From Pseudomonas putida (lineage in GTDB: Bacteria; Pseudomonadota; Gammaproteobacteria; Pseudomonadales; Pseudomonadaceae): DNA of 64,000 nucleotides. The DNA lies in contig NZ_CP011789.1 of the NCBI RefSeq assembly GCF_001636055.1, forward strand, positions 4,340,001 to 4,404,000, read 5' to 3'. Made by a program: the position numbers and the translations under genes. The notes below the pieces were generated by a model. That model did not search any database. It was given only the letters and a program-made list of their open reading frames with translations, and was not told the DNA's origin. Position 1 is the first letter of the stretch. Each line of letters starts with the position of its first letter. Shown piece by piece: positions 41,040 through 50,009 of this stretch.

Positions 41040-41055
41040 GCATTCAGCTATCATC

Positions 41056-42153
41056 TCACTTCCGCACCTTTCTCAAAAATTTGGTCGAAACATAGCCATC
41101 TATCACATACCCCTGATATTCATATGAAACGTAAAGCCAGGTCCTATCTTCTTTACTTAACACAACGACAGGTGCACCAGGAGGCAAAAGCAGTATCACA
41201 TCGAACTTTGTTCCCGGCCCTTCTCTGAGACGCACGTTCTTGCCTTTGACCAGCCGTATATCGCCCGGCTTTCCGGCGAGATGTGTTCGGACAAAATTTC
41301 TTATTTCCGCGAACACTTCAGTTTGCGGGAGCCGAGCATTCAGGTCGACCAAACTTCCACGTGCGCCTTCCCAGTTAATGACCACTAACACTAGTGGGGT
41401 TAAGATGTACAACCAAAAAAATAGTGCCCAGGTAGGCACACCTGTGAGGGCTTGGTTCGGGGCAGTCACTAGAGCCGGTTTAACCGGGCCAAGCTCCGCT
41501 ACTTCCGATAGACTTTGGTCACCACTGGTCTGTAGATCAGCAGACTGCTCTTTAGGAGGTGCGGCGCGATTTGCTAGCTCATCGAGAACTGCGTCAACAG
41601 TTACTGCGCCTGTAACCCCCCATCTCTCTAGAGATAAGCTCGACCTCGCACGCCTCTCTAGATTCGGAGAGATTCCCAAAGTTTGAGCCGCGACGACTGC
41701 TGCCTTGAAGGATGGACTACTTATCCAAGCGCTGGAAGCCGACTCCAGTGCTTTCAACGCAGGGCTTTCCGCCCAGGCCCTGTTCATCGCCTCGATCGCT
41801 TTCAGCGCAGGGCTTTCCGCCCAGGTCCTGCTCATCGCCCCGATAGCTTCCAGCGCAGGGCTTTCCGCCCAGGTCTTGTTCATCGCCTCGATCGCTTTCA
41901 GCGCAGGGCTTTCCGCCCAGTTCCTGTTCATCGCCTCGATCGCTTTCAGCGCAGGACTTTCCGCCCAAGGCCTATTCATCGCCTCGATCGCTTTCAGCGC
42001 AGGACTTTCCGCCCAGTTCCTGTTCATCGCCTCGATCGCTTTCAGCGCAGGACTTTCCGCCCAAGGCCTATTCATCGCCTCGATTGCTTTTAGCACAGAG
42101 TTTTCATCCCGAGAGCTACTCGTCGCTTTGGGAAGTACGTCCTTCTTGCTCAA
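41056..42153 (-). CDS. 16-residue tandem-repeat protein with membrane segment and SH3 domain
   Basis: 365 residues from a TTG at 42153 with AAGGAGAG six bases upstream. Residues 21-148 are copies of a 16-residue unit (LKAIEAMNRPWAESPA), predicted amphipathic helices. A linker leads to one membrane helix (240-261, TWALFFWLYILTPLVLVVIN) and a C-terminal bacterial SH3 domain (299-363; VRLREGPGTKFDVILLLPPG). Orientation would put repeats and SH3 on opposite sides of the membrane. I do not recognise the family. It may be an envelope-linked island effector or sensor; that is speculation. Confidence 0.7.
   Translation of the reverse strand: MSKKDVLPKATSSSRDENSVLKAIEAMNRPWAESPALKAIEAMNRNWAESPALKAIEAMNRPWAESPALKAIEAMNRNWAESPALKAIEAMNKTWAESPALEAIGAMSRTWAESPALKAIEAMNRAWAESPALKALESASSAWISSPSFKAAVVAAQTLGISPNLERRARSSLSLERWGVTGAVTVDAVLDELANRAAPPKEQSADLQTSGDQSLSEVAELGPVKPALVTAPNQALTGVPTWALFFWLYILTPLVLVVINWEGARGSLVDLNARLPQTEVFAEIRNFVRTHLAGKPGDIRLVKGKNVRLREGPGTKFDVILLLPPGAPVVVLSKEDRTWLYVSYEYQGYVIDGYVSTKFLRKVRK
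41750..42085 (-). repeat. Seven tandem 48-base repeats
   Basis: Unit starts lie at 41750, 41798, 41846, 41894, 41942, 41990 and 42038, with a partial unit at 42086, each exactly 48 bases and most over 90% alike. They encode the 16-residue helix repeat. Alternating variants (GTTCCTGTTC and AAGGCCTATTC types) point to duplication in pairs. Confidence 0.95.
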
Positions 42154-42173
42154 CTGGGACTCTCCTTGCCGAT

Positions 42174-42347
42174 CTATTGGCTATTGGTAAGCGGAATTAG
42201 GATCTCACGGCGTGTCATCTTCTGCCACTCGAAGATCTGGCGAGAGCTGAGCGCCCATTTGAACTGGCGCACGACCTCCAAGAGGGGGATCAAGCGGTCG
42301 GCCAAGCGGCGTTTCCCACCCATCCAGGGAATAATTGGAGAAGTCAT
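42174..42347 (-). pseudogene. Remnant of a D12-class DNA adenine methyltransferase
   Basis: 57 codons from an ATG at 42347: MTSPIIPWMGGKRRLADRLI, then PLLEVVRQFKWALSSRQIFEW and a short tail, stop at 42174. The first part matches the Dam/D12 N-terminal SAM motif (IIPWMGGKRRL), and RQFKWALSSRQIFEW matches a later segment of the same family. The middle is deleted. Confidence 0.65.
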
Positions 42348-42529
42348 AGGTATGCAAGTCTCTACTGTATGGGTAAATAGGTGATAGGCTCACCGCGCTT
42401 TGCGCAAAAGGCAGGAGCCACGACTGGACTTGCAGGAACAGTCTGCGGGTTCAGCGAGCCTGGGTGGATGTTGGCGCATCCGACTAGGCTCGCTCTTTTC
42501 ATTTGTTAATTAGGCATGGGGGAATTTTG

Positions 42530-43105
42530 ATGAATGCTAAAGAATTCGCTAGGCAACTTAGAGCTGAAATTGAAAGCTTCGCAGCGCAGGGCCAAGACTC
42601 TGTGAGTATTGAGATCCTTACCTCAGGCCTTGATAAATTCATCGATAGTGCCAATGAGGAAAGTGAAAGCATTTTAATTGAACGTCTCAAAGCATATCTC
42701 CAGACCCAAGTTGAGAAAGAGAAGTATAATCTCTCGGCCGCCCTAGAGATGTTCAAATCAGTAGTCCATACAGGCCAGAACGCCCTGCGAGCCATTGTCC
42801 TCTTAAACGGAGGTGCCGCGGTGGCCTTGCTAGCTTTCATTGGAAAGCTAGCAGACGTTAGCCGATTGAACATTCCCCTGTTTGCGGTACCACTGACTAT
42901 ATTTGTAGTCGGCGCTTTCCTATCAACGATATCGTCGGGCCTGACATACCTCACCCAGGTGCTTTATTCTGAACAGCGCAAATGGCGAAACCGCACTGGC
43001 GTTTTCTTGCAAATGGTCTCAATAATCCTCGGCGCAACATCCCTGTGCTCTTTTGGATATGGGACCTATCGCGCCTACGGAGCGTTCCTAGCCTTAGGGA
43101 GCTGA
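42530..43105 (+). CDS. Three-helix membrane protein of unknown function
   Basis: 191 residues from the ATG at 42530 with GGGGGAA upstream. The N-terminal 80 residues are a charged helical cytoplasmic part (ESESILIERLKAYLQTQVEK), followed by membrane segments at about 86-106, 115-140 and 157-182. No family recognised. Island location next to other membrane proteins of unknown role fits accessory functions such as phage exclusion, but nothing proves it. Confidence 0.68.
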   Translation: MNAKEFARQLRAEIESFAAQGQDSVSIEILTSGLDKFIDSANEESESILIERLKAYLQTQVEKEKYNLSAALEMFKSVVHTGQNALRAIVLLNGGAAVALLAFIGKLADVSRLNIPLFAVPLTIFVVGAFLSTISSGLTYLTQVLYSEQRKWRNRTGVFLQMVSIILGATSLCSFGYGTYRAYGAFLALGS

Positions 43106-43662
43106 GATCGTCCTGGCGTAGTCTTGGCATGCATTCAATGCTATCAGGGCCCGGTCGCCGTCGTTGGTGATGGCGACAATTCTTTGAGCATGCGCTCCGT
43201 CAAGTTGGGCGGGAAAGGCTCCATGTACCACTCTTCCGGAGCTGGTGGCTTCTCGCACCCCACCGCCACAACCCTGGGCAGCAAAGGTTCCGGCGTCGAC
43301 AAGGACTGACAGCCGTAGATCAGCGGTAGCAAGCCGGTCACGCAGACGAGCCTGAGCTTGTTGAGCATCGTTCCTTTCCTTCCAGTGCATTTTGGTTTGG
43401 TCTTGCAGGCGAGCCTCCAGGACGCGGCGCGGCGCACCCCCTGCTGCTCTGCCAGTTGGTTGAGTGCTGCTGTAGCGGCCTCCTCCCGCTCTCGGCCGTA
43501 AACGCGGTCATTCTTCGCCAACTGCCTGCCATAGTCGTCGGCCTGTTCGGCAAGCTGCTTCCCATAGACGTTGGCCTGCCAGACCCAGGCTCCCCGGGCA
43601 CCAAGGGCACACACGAGCACCAGGGTTGCCAGGGCAATCAGGCGACCGCCCCAGGCGCTCAT
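43094..43662 (-). pseudogene. Phage i-spanin Rz, frameshifted
   Basis: The N-terminal part starts at the ATG at 43662 with a membrane anchor (MSAWGGRLIALATLVLVCAL) and a helical part (LAEQADDYGRQLAKNDRVYG). After RRAAS near 43420 the family sequence continues in another frame (EARLQDQTKMHWKERNDAQQ ... RIVAITNDGDRALIALNACQ, stop at 43094). One small insertion or deletion separates them. Rz spans the periplasm and acts with Rz1 in outer-membrane disruption during lysis. The ATG overlaps the lysozyme stop. Confidence 0.75.
43144..43368 (-). CDS. Phage o-spanin Rz1-like lipoprotein
   Basis: 74 residues from the ATG at 43368 with AGGAAAGGA upstream. It has a lipoprotein signal (MLNKLRLVCVTGLLPLIYGC, lipidated Cys20) and a short proline-rich body (STPEPLLPRV, EKPPAPEEWYMEPFPPN). 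It is nested out of frame in the Rz gene, the classical Rz/Rz1 arrangement. Unlike its partner it appears intact. Confidence 0.78.
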   Translation of the reverse strand: MLNKLRLVCVTGLLPLIYGCQSLSTPEPLLPRVVAVGCEKPPAPEEWYMEPFPPNLTERMLKELSPSPTTATGP

Positions 43663-44083
43663 TGCAGCACCTCAAGTGCACGCTCATACAGCGCCTTGCG
43701 ATCATCAAAGCCGCTGTACCGCCGTTGATGCGCTTTGTGATTGCGAGCAGGTCACCCTTGTCAGCCAGGCTATTCAGCCCTTCTTTCTGCCAAAACCAAC
43801 CCGCCGACAACGCGGCGTATACAGGATGCTCGAGGAGCTCCGGCGTGTTCAGCAAACGGCTGTCACCGAACAGCGCTTCGCTGCAGGCGGCGTAGTTGCC
43901 CCGTCCGGTCACTTGGATAAGCCCGCGACCACGGAACAACCATCCGTCCCCACTGGCCTCCGGCCGGTTGCCCATGCGACCGCCGTACGCTGCATTGGCG
44001 AAGCGCTCAGGCTTACCCAAGCAGATCTTGCAGGCACCTTGGCCGACGCGCTCTCGGGGCTGGCCAAGCGCATCCACGCCCAC
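43659..44083 (-). pseudogene. Phage lysozyme (GH19-type endolysin), degenerate
   Basis: The central part is well kept: KPERFANAAYGGRMGN, DGWLFRGRGLIQVTGRGNYA, YAALSAGWFWQKEGLN and ITKRINGG. At about 43724 a one-base deletion shifts the frame: the expected end YSGFDDRKALYERALEVLQ is in another frame, with its stop at 43659-43661. The N-terminal catalytic part before KPERFAN is lost or scrambled. It probably cannot make an active enzyme. Confidence 0.72.
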
Positions 44084-44130
44084 CTCCGTAACCCCCCCGT
44101 TGGCGCACCAAGCGCAGGTGCGGAGGCCGT

Positions 44131-44316
44131 ATGAGCACTAACGACCACCCCACGTCATGCCCCGAGGAACGCGTCGCTGCTTGGCTCGGCCAAGCCGGGC
44201 TGTACCGCACCCGATTGGAAGCCGTACAGAACGGCGGGCAGCTCTTGAAACCGATTAACACCGCAGAGTTGATTGATATCGCACGCAACAGCGCCAAAGG
44301 GGTAAGCCATGAATGA
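44131..44316 (+). CDS. Small phage-derived protein, first gene of the prtN operon
   Basis: 61 residues (MSTNDHPTSCPEERVAAWLG), CGGAGG upstream. No family recognised. The stop overlaps the next start, forming an operon of three genes that ends with prtN. Confidence 0.6.
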   Translation: MSTNDHPTSCPEERVAAWLGQAGLYRTRLEAVQNGGQLLKPINTAELIDIARNSAKGVSHE

Positions 44317-44503
44317 GCGCATCCGCCCGCCCATGACCTCAAACAGCCTTGACCTGCCCGCTATCTACGATGTTTGCGGCAAAGGCAGGTCTACTCGCCG
44401 ACATACGCAAAGCAGTCTTACACGCCAACAACGGGAGGTTGACCAGTGGGCGGCGAAGATGGCGAACGTGGCCGCAAAACGAGCAATGCGGAGACGAGTA
44501 TGA
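44309..44503 (+). CDS. Small phage-derived protein, second gene of the prtN operon
   Basis: 64 residues (MNERIRPPMTSNSLDLPAIY ... RRHTQSSLTRQQREVDQWAAKMAN), basic and helical. It overlaps the upstream gene by eight bases and prtN by four. Function unknown. Confidence 0.6.
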   Translation: MNERIRPPMTSNSLDLPAIYDVCGKGRSTRRHTQSSLTRQQREVDQWAAKMANVAAKRAMRRRV

Positions 44504-44775
44504 ACACCGCCTTCGTTCTGATGGCGCAATACAACGGCAAAGCCATCATCTCAATCGAGCAGGTGTGCACCGATTACTTCACCCATCTCACGCCCGATAT
44601 GTTTCAACGCAAGGTGTTGGCCGGGCAGATCCACATCCCGATCACCAGGCTCGAAGCTAGCCAGAGAAGCGCGAGAGGCATTCATATTGCCGATCTGGCG
44701 CAATACTTGGATCAGCAGCGGGAGGCCGCCCGTAAGGAGTGCGCGCAGTTGAACAAGAAGCTTCGCGCCGGCTAA
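44500..44775 (+). CDS. prtN: PrtN-family pyocin/prophage activator
   Basis: 91 residues from the ATG at 44500: MNTAFVLMAQYNGKAIISIE, then YFTHLTPDMFQRKVLAGQIHI, the PrtN signature. PrtN switches on pyocin and lysis genes of P. aeruginosa after DNA damage by binding P-box repeats. Here the lysis genes on the other strand are degenerate, so the present target is uncertain. It looks intact. Confidence 0.85.
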   Translation: MNTAFVLMAQYNGKAIISIEQVCTDYFTHLTPDMFQRKVLAGQIHIPITRLEASQRSARGIHIADLAQYLDQQREAARKECAQLNKKLRAG

Positions 44776-45074
44776 CCGGAAGATTGCACCTCGCCAGGCC
44801 AAGTGTCGGTGGCCGTCAACATCGTCGACCACCAACCCGGACCGGCCTTTGGCGAGGGCAACTAACGACCCAGAGCAGGCATATTTTTCGGGTGCTGAAC
44901 ATCGCGTAAGGCACCTGGGCACTGACTGCGCCAGCCCTGACGACATTGTCAATGCATTGGCGGTCATAGTAACTGCACAATAGACAGGGTGATGGCAAAT
45001 GAGTAGCGTGCTTACCTAGCGAACCTCGGGCGTACGCACTGGGGACAACTTCTCTTCTATCAAAGCCATCCAAT
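44776..45074. other. Gap between prtN and the coiled-coil membrane protein gene
   Basis: 299 bases. No gene, repeat or clear promoter seen. One ATTGGCGGTC (near 44954) looks like a single P-box half but is not repeated. Confidence 0.4.
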
Positions 45075-46208
45075 ATGAGCAAAGACGCGTTGCAGATCTC
45101 GATGTACGACTACCTTGTGAAAATTAGGGCAACGCTCTCACGACTCGGGGAGGGTTTGGACAATCAATCTGTTAGCATCGAGGGCATCAACCGCCTGAGC
45201 GAGCTTGAGCGTAGCGTCCTTACGATGTTGGATGCGCCCGAAGTGCGGATAGACGAGCACAGGCTACCTCTCTTTCAGCAAATCGCTATGGACACGGTTG
45301 CTTGCGCTACGGAGTTCGCTACCCATATTGATGACAGGCTCCAATCCCTAGGGAAAGATTTATCGAATTTCGGCATCGGATTAATGCAGCTGGCTACGCA
45401 AGCCTCTGTGCAAATGGTGCGGTCACGTGCTGAACGCACCGGGTTAGAGTCCTTCCAAGTAACTCCCAATGAAGCTTTTCGCGAGCAGCAGGCTCATATC
45501 TCTCAAGTCAGCCACATGCTCAAAGAGAGCGAGTTTAGAGCGAGTGAGCTTAAATCCCAGTTCGCTGAACTAAAGCTGGTAGCGGACGGTGAGATAGAGA
45601 AGATTACCGCAGCGTATGCTGCAGCAGTTATAGACATTGACCAGAAAACTGAACACATCAACCGCGTAACAGGGCAGGCGGCAGCGCGGATGATTGCAGG
45701 CGACTATGAGGGAAGCGCTGCGTCCGAAAAAGAGGCTGCGGACTACCTACGGCTCGGCGCACTAGCCTGCATGCTATTGATCGTGGCGATTCTAGGATGG
45801 GCGCTTTATGAAACAACTGGCGCGATTTTTGAGTGGGATAGATTCCTGAGCAAGATTAGCCTTGTGTTCCTGCTAGGTGTGCCTGCTGCCTACTTGGCAC
45901 GTGAGTCGGCAAAGCACCGGGAACAGCAGTACCAACATTTACAGACGTCGCTAGACATGAAAGCCATCTCGCCGTTCCTGGCGTCCATGCCTGACGAAGA
46001 ACAGCACAAACTCAAGGCGATCATCGCCACGCGGATCTTCGGTGGCCGGGATTTCTCAAAGGTAGGCAACGACCCTTACCCGATCAACACCCATGAAATC
46101 CTCATGAAGATCATCGACAAGCTAGACCTCTCGACGAGTAAGCCTGTAATGGCAAAAAAGGTGCAGCCAGCACTAGGCGCGACAGCTGCTTCTGAGCCCT
46201 CCACCTAA
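45075..46208 (+). CDS. Coiled-coil protein with a membrane hairpin, unknown function
   Basis: 377 residues. A helical N-terminal domain (1-130) is followed by a coiled coil (about 133-200; REQQAHISQVSHMLKESEFR), two membrane segments (226-245 and 259-276) close together, and a cytoplasmic tail with MKAISPFLASMPDEEQHKLK and IIATRIFGGRDF. Both large parts would lie in the cytoplasm. No family recognised. No good ribosome-binding site is seen before the ATG. Confidence 0.68.
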   Translation: MSKDALQISMYDYLVKIRATLSRLGEGLDNQSVSIEGINRLSELERSVLTMLDAPEVRIDEHRLPLFQQIAMDTVACATEFATHIDDRLQSLGKDLSNFGIGLMQLATQASVQMVRSRAERTGLESFQVTPNEAFREQQAHISQVSHMLKESEFRASELKSQFAELKLVADGEIEKITAAYAAAVIDIDQKTEHINRVTGQAAARMIAGDYEGSAASEKEAADYLRLGALACMLLIVAILGWALYETTGAIFEWDRFLSKISLVFLLGVPAAYLARESAKHREQQYQHLQTSLDMKAISPFLASMPDEEQHKLKAIIATRIFGGRDFSKVGNDPYPINTHEILMKIIDKLDLSTSKPVMAKKVQPALGATAASEPST

Positions 46209-46495
46209 CCAACGGGCGTGCCTGCTTCAAATGCCAGCAAAAATTCGGCCTCTGTAGAAAAGGCCCTTTGTCTCCATCGGTCACAGTTATAGCCAGCGGC
46301 AGTTTGTAACTGACTGCCAAGGGCTGTTGACGAGTTCAGGAGCGTGGCGAGCCTGACGCGCTTGAGTAAGATCCAGTCGTTCTCGCTTGTTGTTCGAAAG
46401 CGGATGCCTACCAGGAATAAGCGCTGATGGAGATAGCATTGTTACCCATCCGCCTACTCAGCCCGGGCGCCGAGTTTAACCGACGCCTTAATGAT
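46209..46495. other. Gap between the membrane protein gene and the integrase
   Basis: 287 bases without a recognised gene. AATTCGGCCTCTGTAGAAAA followed by GGCC forms only a weak hairpin after the plus-strand gene. Confidence 0.35.
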
Positions 46496-47574
46496 CTAAT
46501 CGAGCCACTTCCAGCCTTTATACCCATCCCCTCGCCCACGTAAATGGGTATACCGCCGCAGCGAGTTCCAATCACGATGACCAGATACCCTTGAGACCCT
46601 CAGTATGTCCCAGCCCATTTCGAACAACCGACTCACCCCTTCATGACGCAAGTCGTGGAAGTGCAGATCCTCTATCCCTTTCATCTTGCATGCCTTCGAC
46701 CAGGCTGTGCCGATTGAGTCCGTGTTGTACGGGAATATCTCGCGACACTCTCTGGGCATGCTCTGCACGATGATCCACGCCTCATTCGGCAAGTAACACC
46801 AGACATCGTTGCCGATCTTCTGGCCGGGGTTTTTCATGTCCCGCACCTTCACCGCCTGCCGGTGCTCATCCAAATCTTCCCATCGTATGCGTGTGATCTC
46901 GCCCATTCGGCGGGTCGAAAAGATCGCGAAGGCCACAACCTTGGCATGTGGATGACGCTGGGACGCCGCTGCAACATCTCGAAGAAGTGCTCCATCACCT
47001 TATCGATCTCATCCAGCGTAGGATGCCGATCCCGCTCCCGGCTCTTCAGGTTGTAGCCGAACGTCTTCAGCACGAGGCGCGCATCTGGCATTGCTTGTGC
47101 GTCAATCTCATACCCCCACGCCGCCCTGGCCAGGGACAGTACCGAACCCAGGTGCGCCAACTCATTCCCGGCCGTCTGCGGCTTAATGCCTCCACCCTCT
47201 GGACTCATGCGGCACAGCGCGTAGTCCACTAGCACCTGCTGGGTGAGGTCGGAATGCACCTTCTCACCCAGGTAGCTGTTCTTAATAGCATTCAATGTGC
47301 GCCGCTTCGTCTCAGCCAGCGGCCGGGCTTTCTCGGCCTCGATAAGGTAGCGGTCGATCATCTGCTTAACCGTATGCCCCGCCCGGATCGCCCGTTCGAT
47401 TGCACCAGGCTCTGCCAACTCGGTTTCTCGTCGCTTCGCCCAGGCCACGGCGGCCTGTTTGCGGACGAACGTCTGGCTCTCTTGGTAGACTGTCACCTTG
47501 TCGCGGTGGACGCGGATCTGAGCTGTGTAGCTGATGGTGCCGTCGGCCTTTTTACGGGGTCTGATCGTTGCCAT
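46496..47574 (-). pseudogene. dusA-type tyrosine integrase of island B, one frameshift
   Basis: The N-terminal part (from the ATG at 47574; MATIRPRKKADGTISYTAQI, core-binding domain to HFFEMLQRRPSVIHMP) and the C-terminal part (KVVAFAIFSTRRMGEITRIR ... HDLRHEGVSRLFEMG ... SGHRDWNSLRRYTHL, stop at 46496) are in different frames. One missing base near 46943-46945 explains it. All catalytic residues (Arg in STRRMGE, HDLRH, SGH, Tyr in RRYTHL) are in the C-terminal part. Restored length about 359 residues. It lies 141 bases from the right attachment site and points away from dusA. Confidence 0.85.
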
Positions 47575-47664
47575 GAGAATTGGTACACGTCCTATTTCGC
47601 TTGGTACATTGCACCAAGCGCTCGGTAAAAACGCCTCCCCCCCCGAAAATCGGTACGAAACACG

Positions 47665-48684
<1,020 letters not shown>

Positions 48685-48880
48685 GGGAACCCTGGGCGGG
48701 GGCTGGACTCGAAGGGGGAGTCGACGCCCCATCCAGGGGCTGCCATGTGGCCATCGCGGGGCCAGCTCGCGCCCCCCATGACGCAGGATAGCCTTAGCCG
48801 GTGTTTGGCCTTGAGTGGCCGCCAGGGCTCGGGTAATGTCAAGACACTCACAGGACAGAGCATCAGGACAGAGCACGCCC

Positions 48881-49807
48881 ATGACCTCAAAGCTGGAACA
48901 ACTCAAGCAGTTCACCACCGTGGTCGCCGACACTGGGGACCTGGATGCCATCACCCGCCTCAAGCCGGTCGATGCCACCACCAACCCGTCGCTGCTGCTC
49001 AAGGCCGCGGCCATCTCGGGTTACGCCGACCTGCTCAAACAGGTCAAGGCTGATGCCAAGGGCAACGTCGACCTGGCCTGCGACAAATTCGCGGTGGCCG
49101 TGGGCGCGGGCATTCTCAAGGTCATCCCCGGGCGTATCTCCACCGAAGTGGATGCACGCCTGTCGTTCGATGAGCCGGCGTTGCTGAACAAGGCGCGCCA
49201 GCTGATCGCCCTGTACGAAGCTGCCGGTATTTCCAAGGATCGCGTGCTGATCAAGCTGGCCTCCACCTGGGAAGGCATCCGCGCCGCCGAGAAGCTGGAA
49301 AAGGAAGGCATCCAGACCAACCTCACGCTGCTGTTCTCCTTCGCCCAGGCCCAGGCCTGTGCCGATGCCGGGGTGTTCCTGATCTCGCCGTTCGTGGGCC
49401 GGATCTACGACTGGTACAAGAAGAGCACCGGCAAGGAGTACGTCGGCGCCGAGGATCCAGGCGTGCAGTCGGTGACACGCATCTACGATTACTACAAGAC
49501 CAACGGCTACGACACCGTGGTCATGGGCGCGAGCTTCCGCAACGTCGGGCAGATCGAGCAACTGGCCGGGTGCGATCGCCTGACCATCAGCCCCGAGCTG
49601 CTGCAACAGTTGAGCGACGACCAAGGCGAGCTGCCGCGCATCCTCAAGCCGGGCAATACCGGCGAAGCCAAGCAAGTGCTGAACGAGAGCCAGTTCCGCT
49701 GGGCGATGAACGAGGATGCCATGGCCACCGAGAAGCTGGCCGAAGGCATTCGCCAGTTTGCACGCGACCAGGAGAAGCTCGAGGCGTTGATGGCCGACAA
49801 AGGCTGA
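48881..49807 (+). CDS. tal: Transaldolase
   Basis: 308 residues from [20 protein letters not shown] (ATG at 48881). Family motifs: [13 protein letters not shown] near the N-terminus; [13 protein letters not shown] with the Schiff-base lysine; [29 protein letters not shown]. Length as TalB. It moves dihydroxyacetone units in the pentose phosphate pathway. Upstream in-frame codons lack similarity. dusA-tal-rssC order agrees with other Pseudomonas. Confidence 0.96.
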   Translation: MTSKLEQLKQFTTVVADTGDLDAITRLKPVDATTNPSLLLKAAAISGYADLLKQVKADAKGNVDLACDKFAVAVGAGILKVIPGRISTEVDARLSFDEPALLNKARQLIALYEAAGISKDRVLIKLASTWEGIRAAEKLEKEGIQTNLTLLFSFAQAQACADAGVFLISPFVGRIYDWYKKSTGKEYVGAEDPGVQSVTRIYDYYKTNGYDTVVMGASFRNVGQIEQLAGCDRLTISPELLQQLSDDQGELPRILKPGNTGEAKQVLNESQFRWAMNEDAMATEKLAEGIRQFARDQEKLEALMADKG

Positions 49808-49826
49808 CACATATCCGAGTTGTGGA

Positions 49827-49862
49827 ACGGGCGGGAAGTACTGAGTATTTCCCGCCCGTTTG
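49827..49862 (+). terminator. Terminator of tal
   Basis: ACGGGCGGGAA / TTCCCGCCCGT stem with a GTACTGAGTA loop and a short T-rich end, 20 bases after the tal stop. Confidence 0.8.
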
Positions 49863-49884
49863 CGTTTGTGTATTCGAAAAAGAA

Positions 49885-49990
49885 GCTGCCGGCCCATCGC
49901 GGGACAAGCCCGCTCCCACAGAAGCATGTGCCCTGCCACGGAATAGGTGCTGCTGTGGGAGCGGGCTTGTCCCGCGATGGGGCCGGCAGC
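49885..49990. repeat. Inverted REP pair (BIME)
   Basis: GCTGCCGGCCCATCGCGGGA then CAAGCCCGCTCCCACA (49885-49920) and its reverse complement (49953-49990) face each other across about 32 bases. They are P. putida-type REPs in opposite orientation, able to form one long hairpin, directly before the PhoD-like gene. Confidence 0.9.
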
Positions 49991-50009
49991 CTCCCAACAG
50001 ATGGAAGCA

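Noticed and set aside
40693..41043. 116-codon minus-strand frame at the island border
   Set aside because: It crosses the terminator, attachment site and integrase remnant in a wrong frame; the remnant frame explains the similarity.
41750..42085. Regular 48-base repeats as a possible CRISPR array
   Set aside because: No unique spacers; the units are contiguous and coding.
43571..44134. 187-codon plus-strand frame opposite the lysozyme remnant
   Set aside because: The minus strand has clear lysozyme sequence; this frame shows no domain and ends by chance at the next start.
44940..44965. P-box (PrtN site) after prtN
   Set aside because: Only one ATTG-N-GT half; real P-boxes have several regularly spaced copies.
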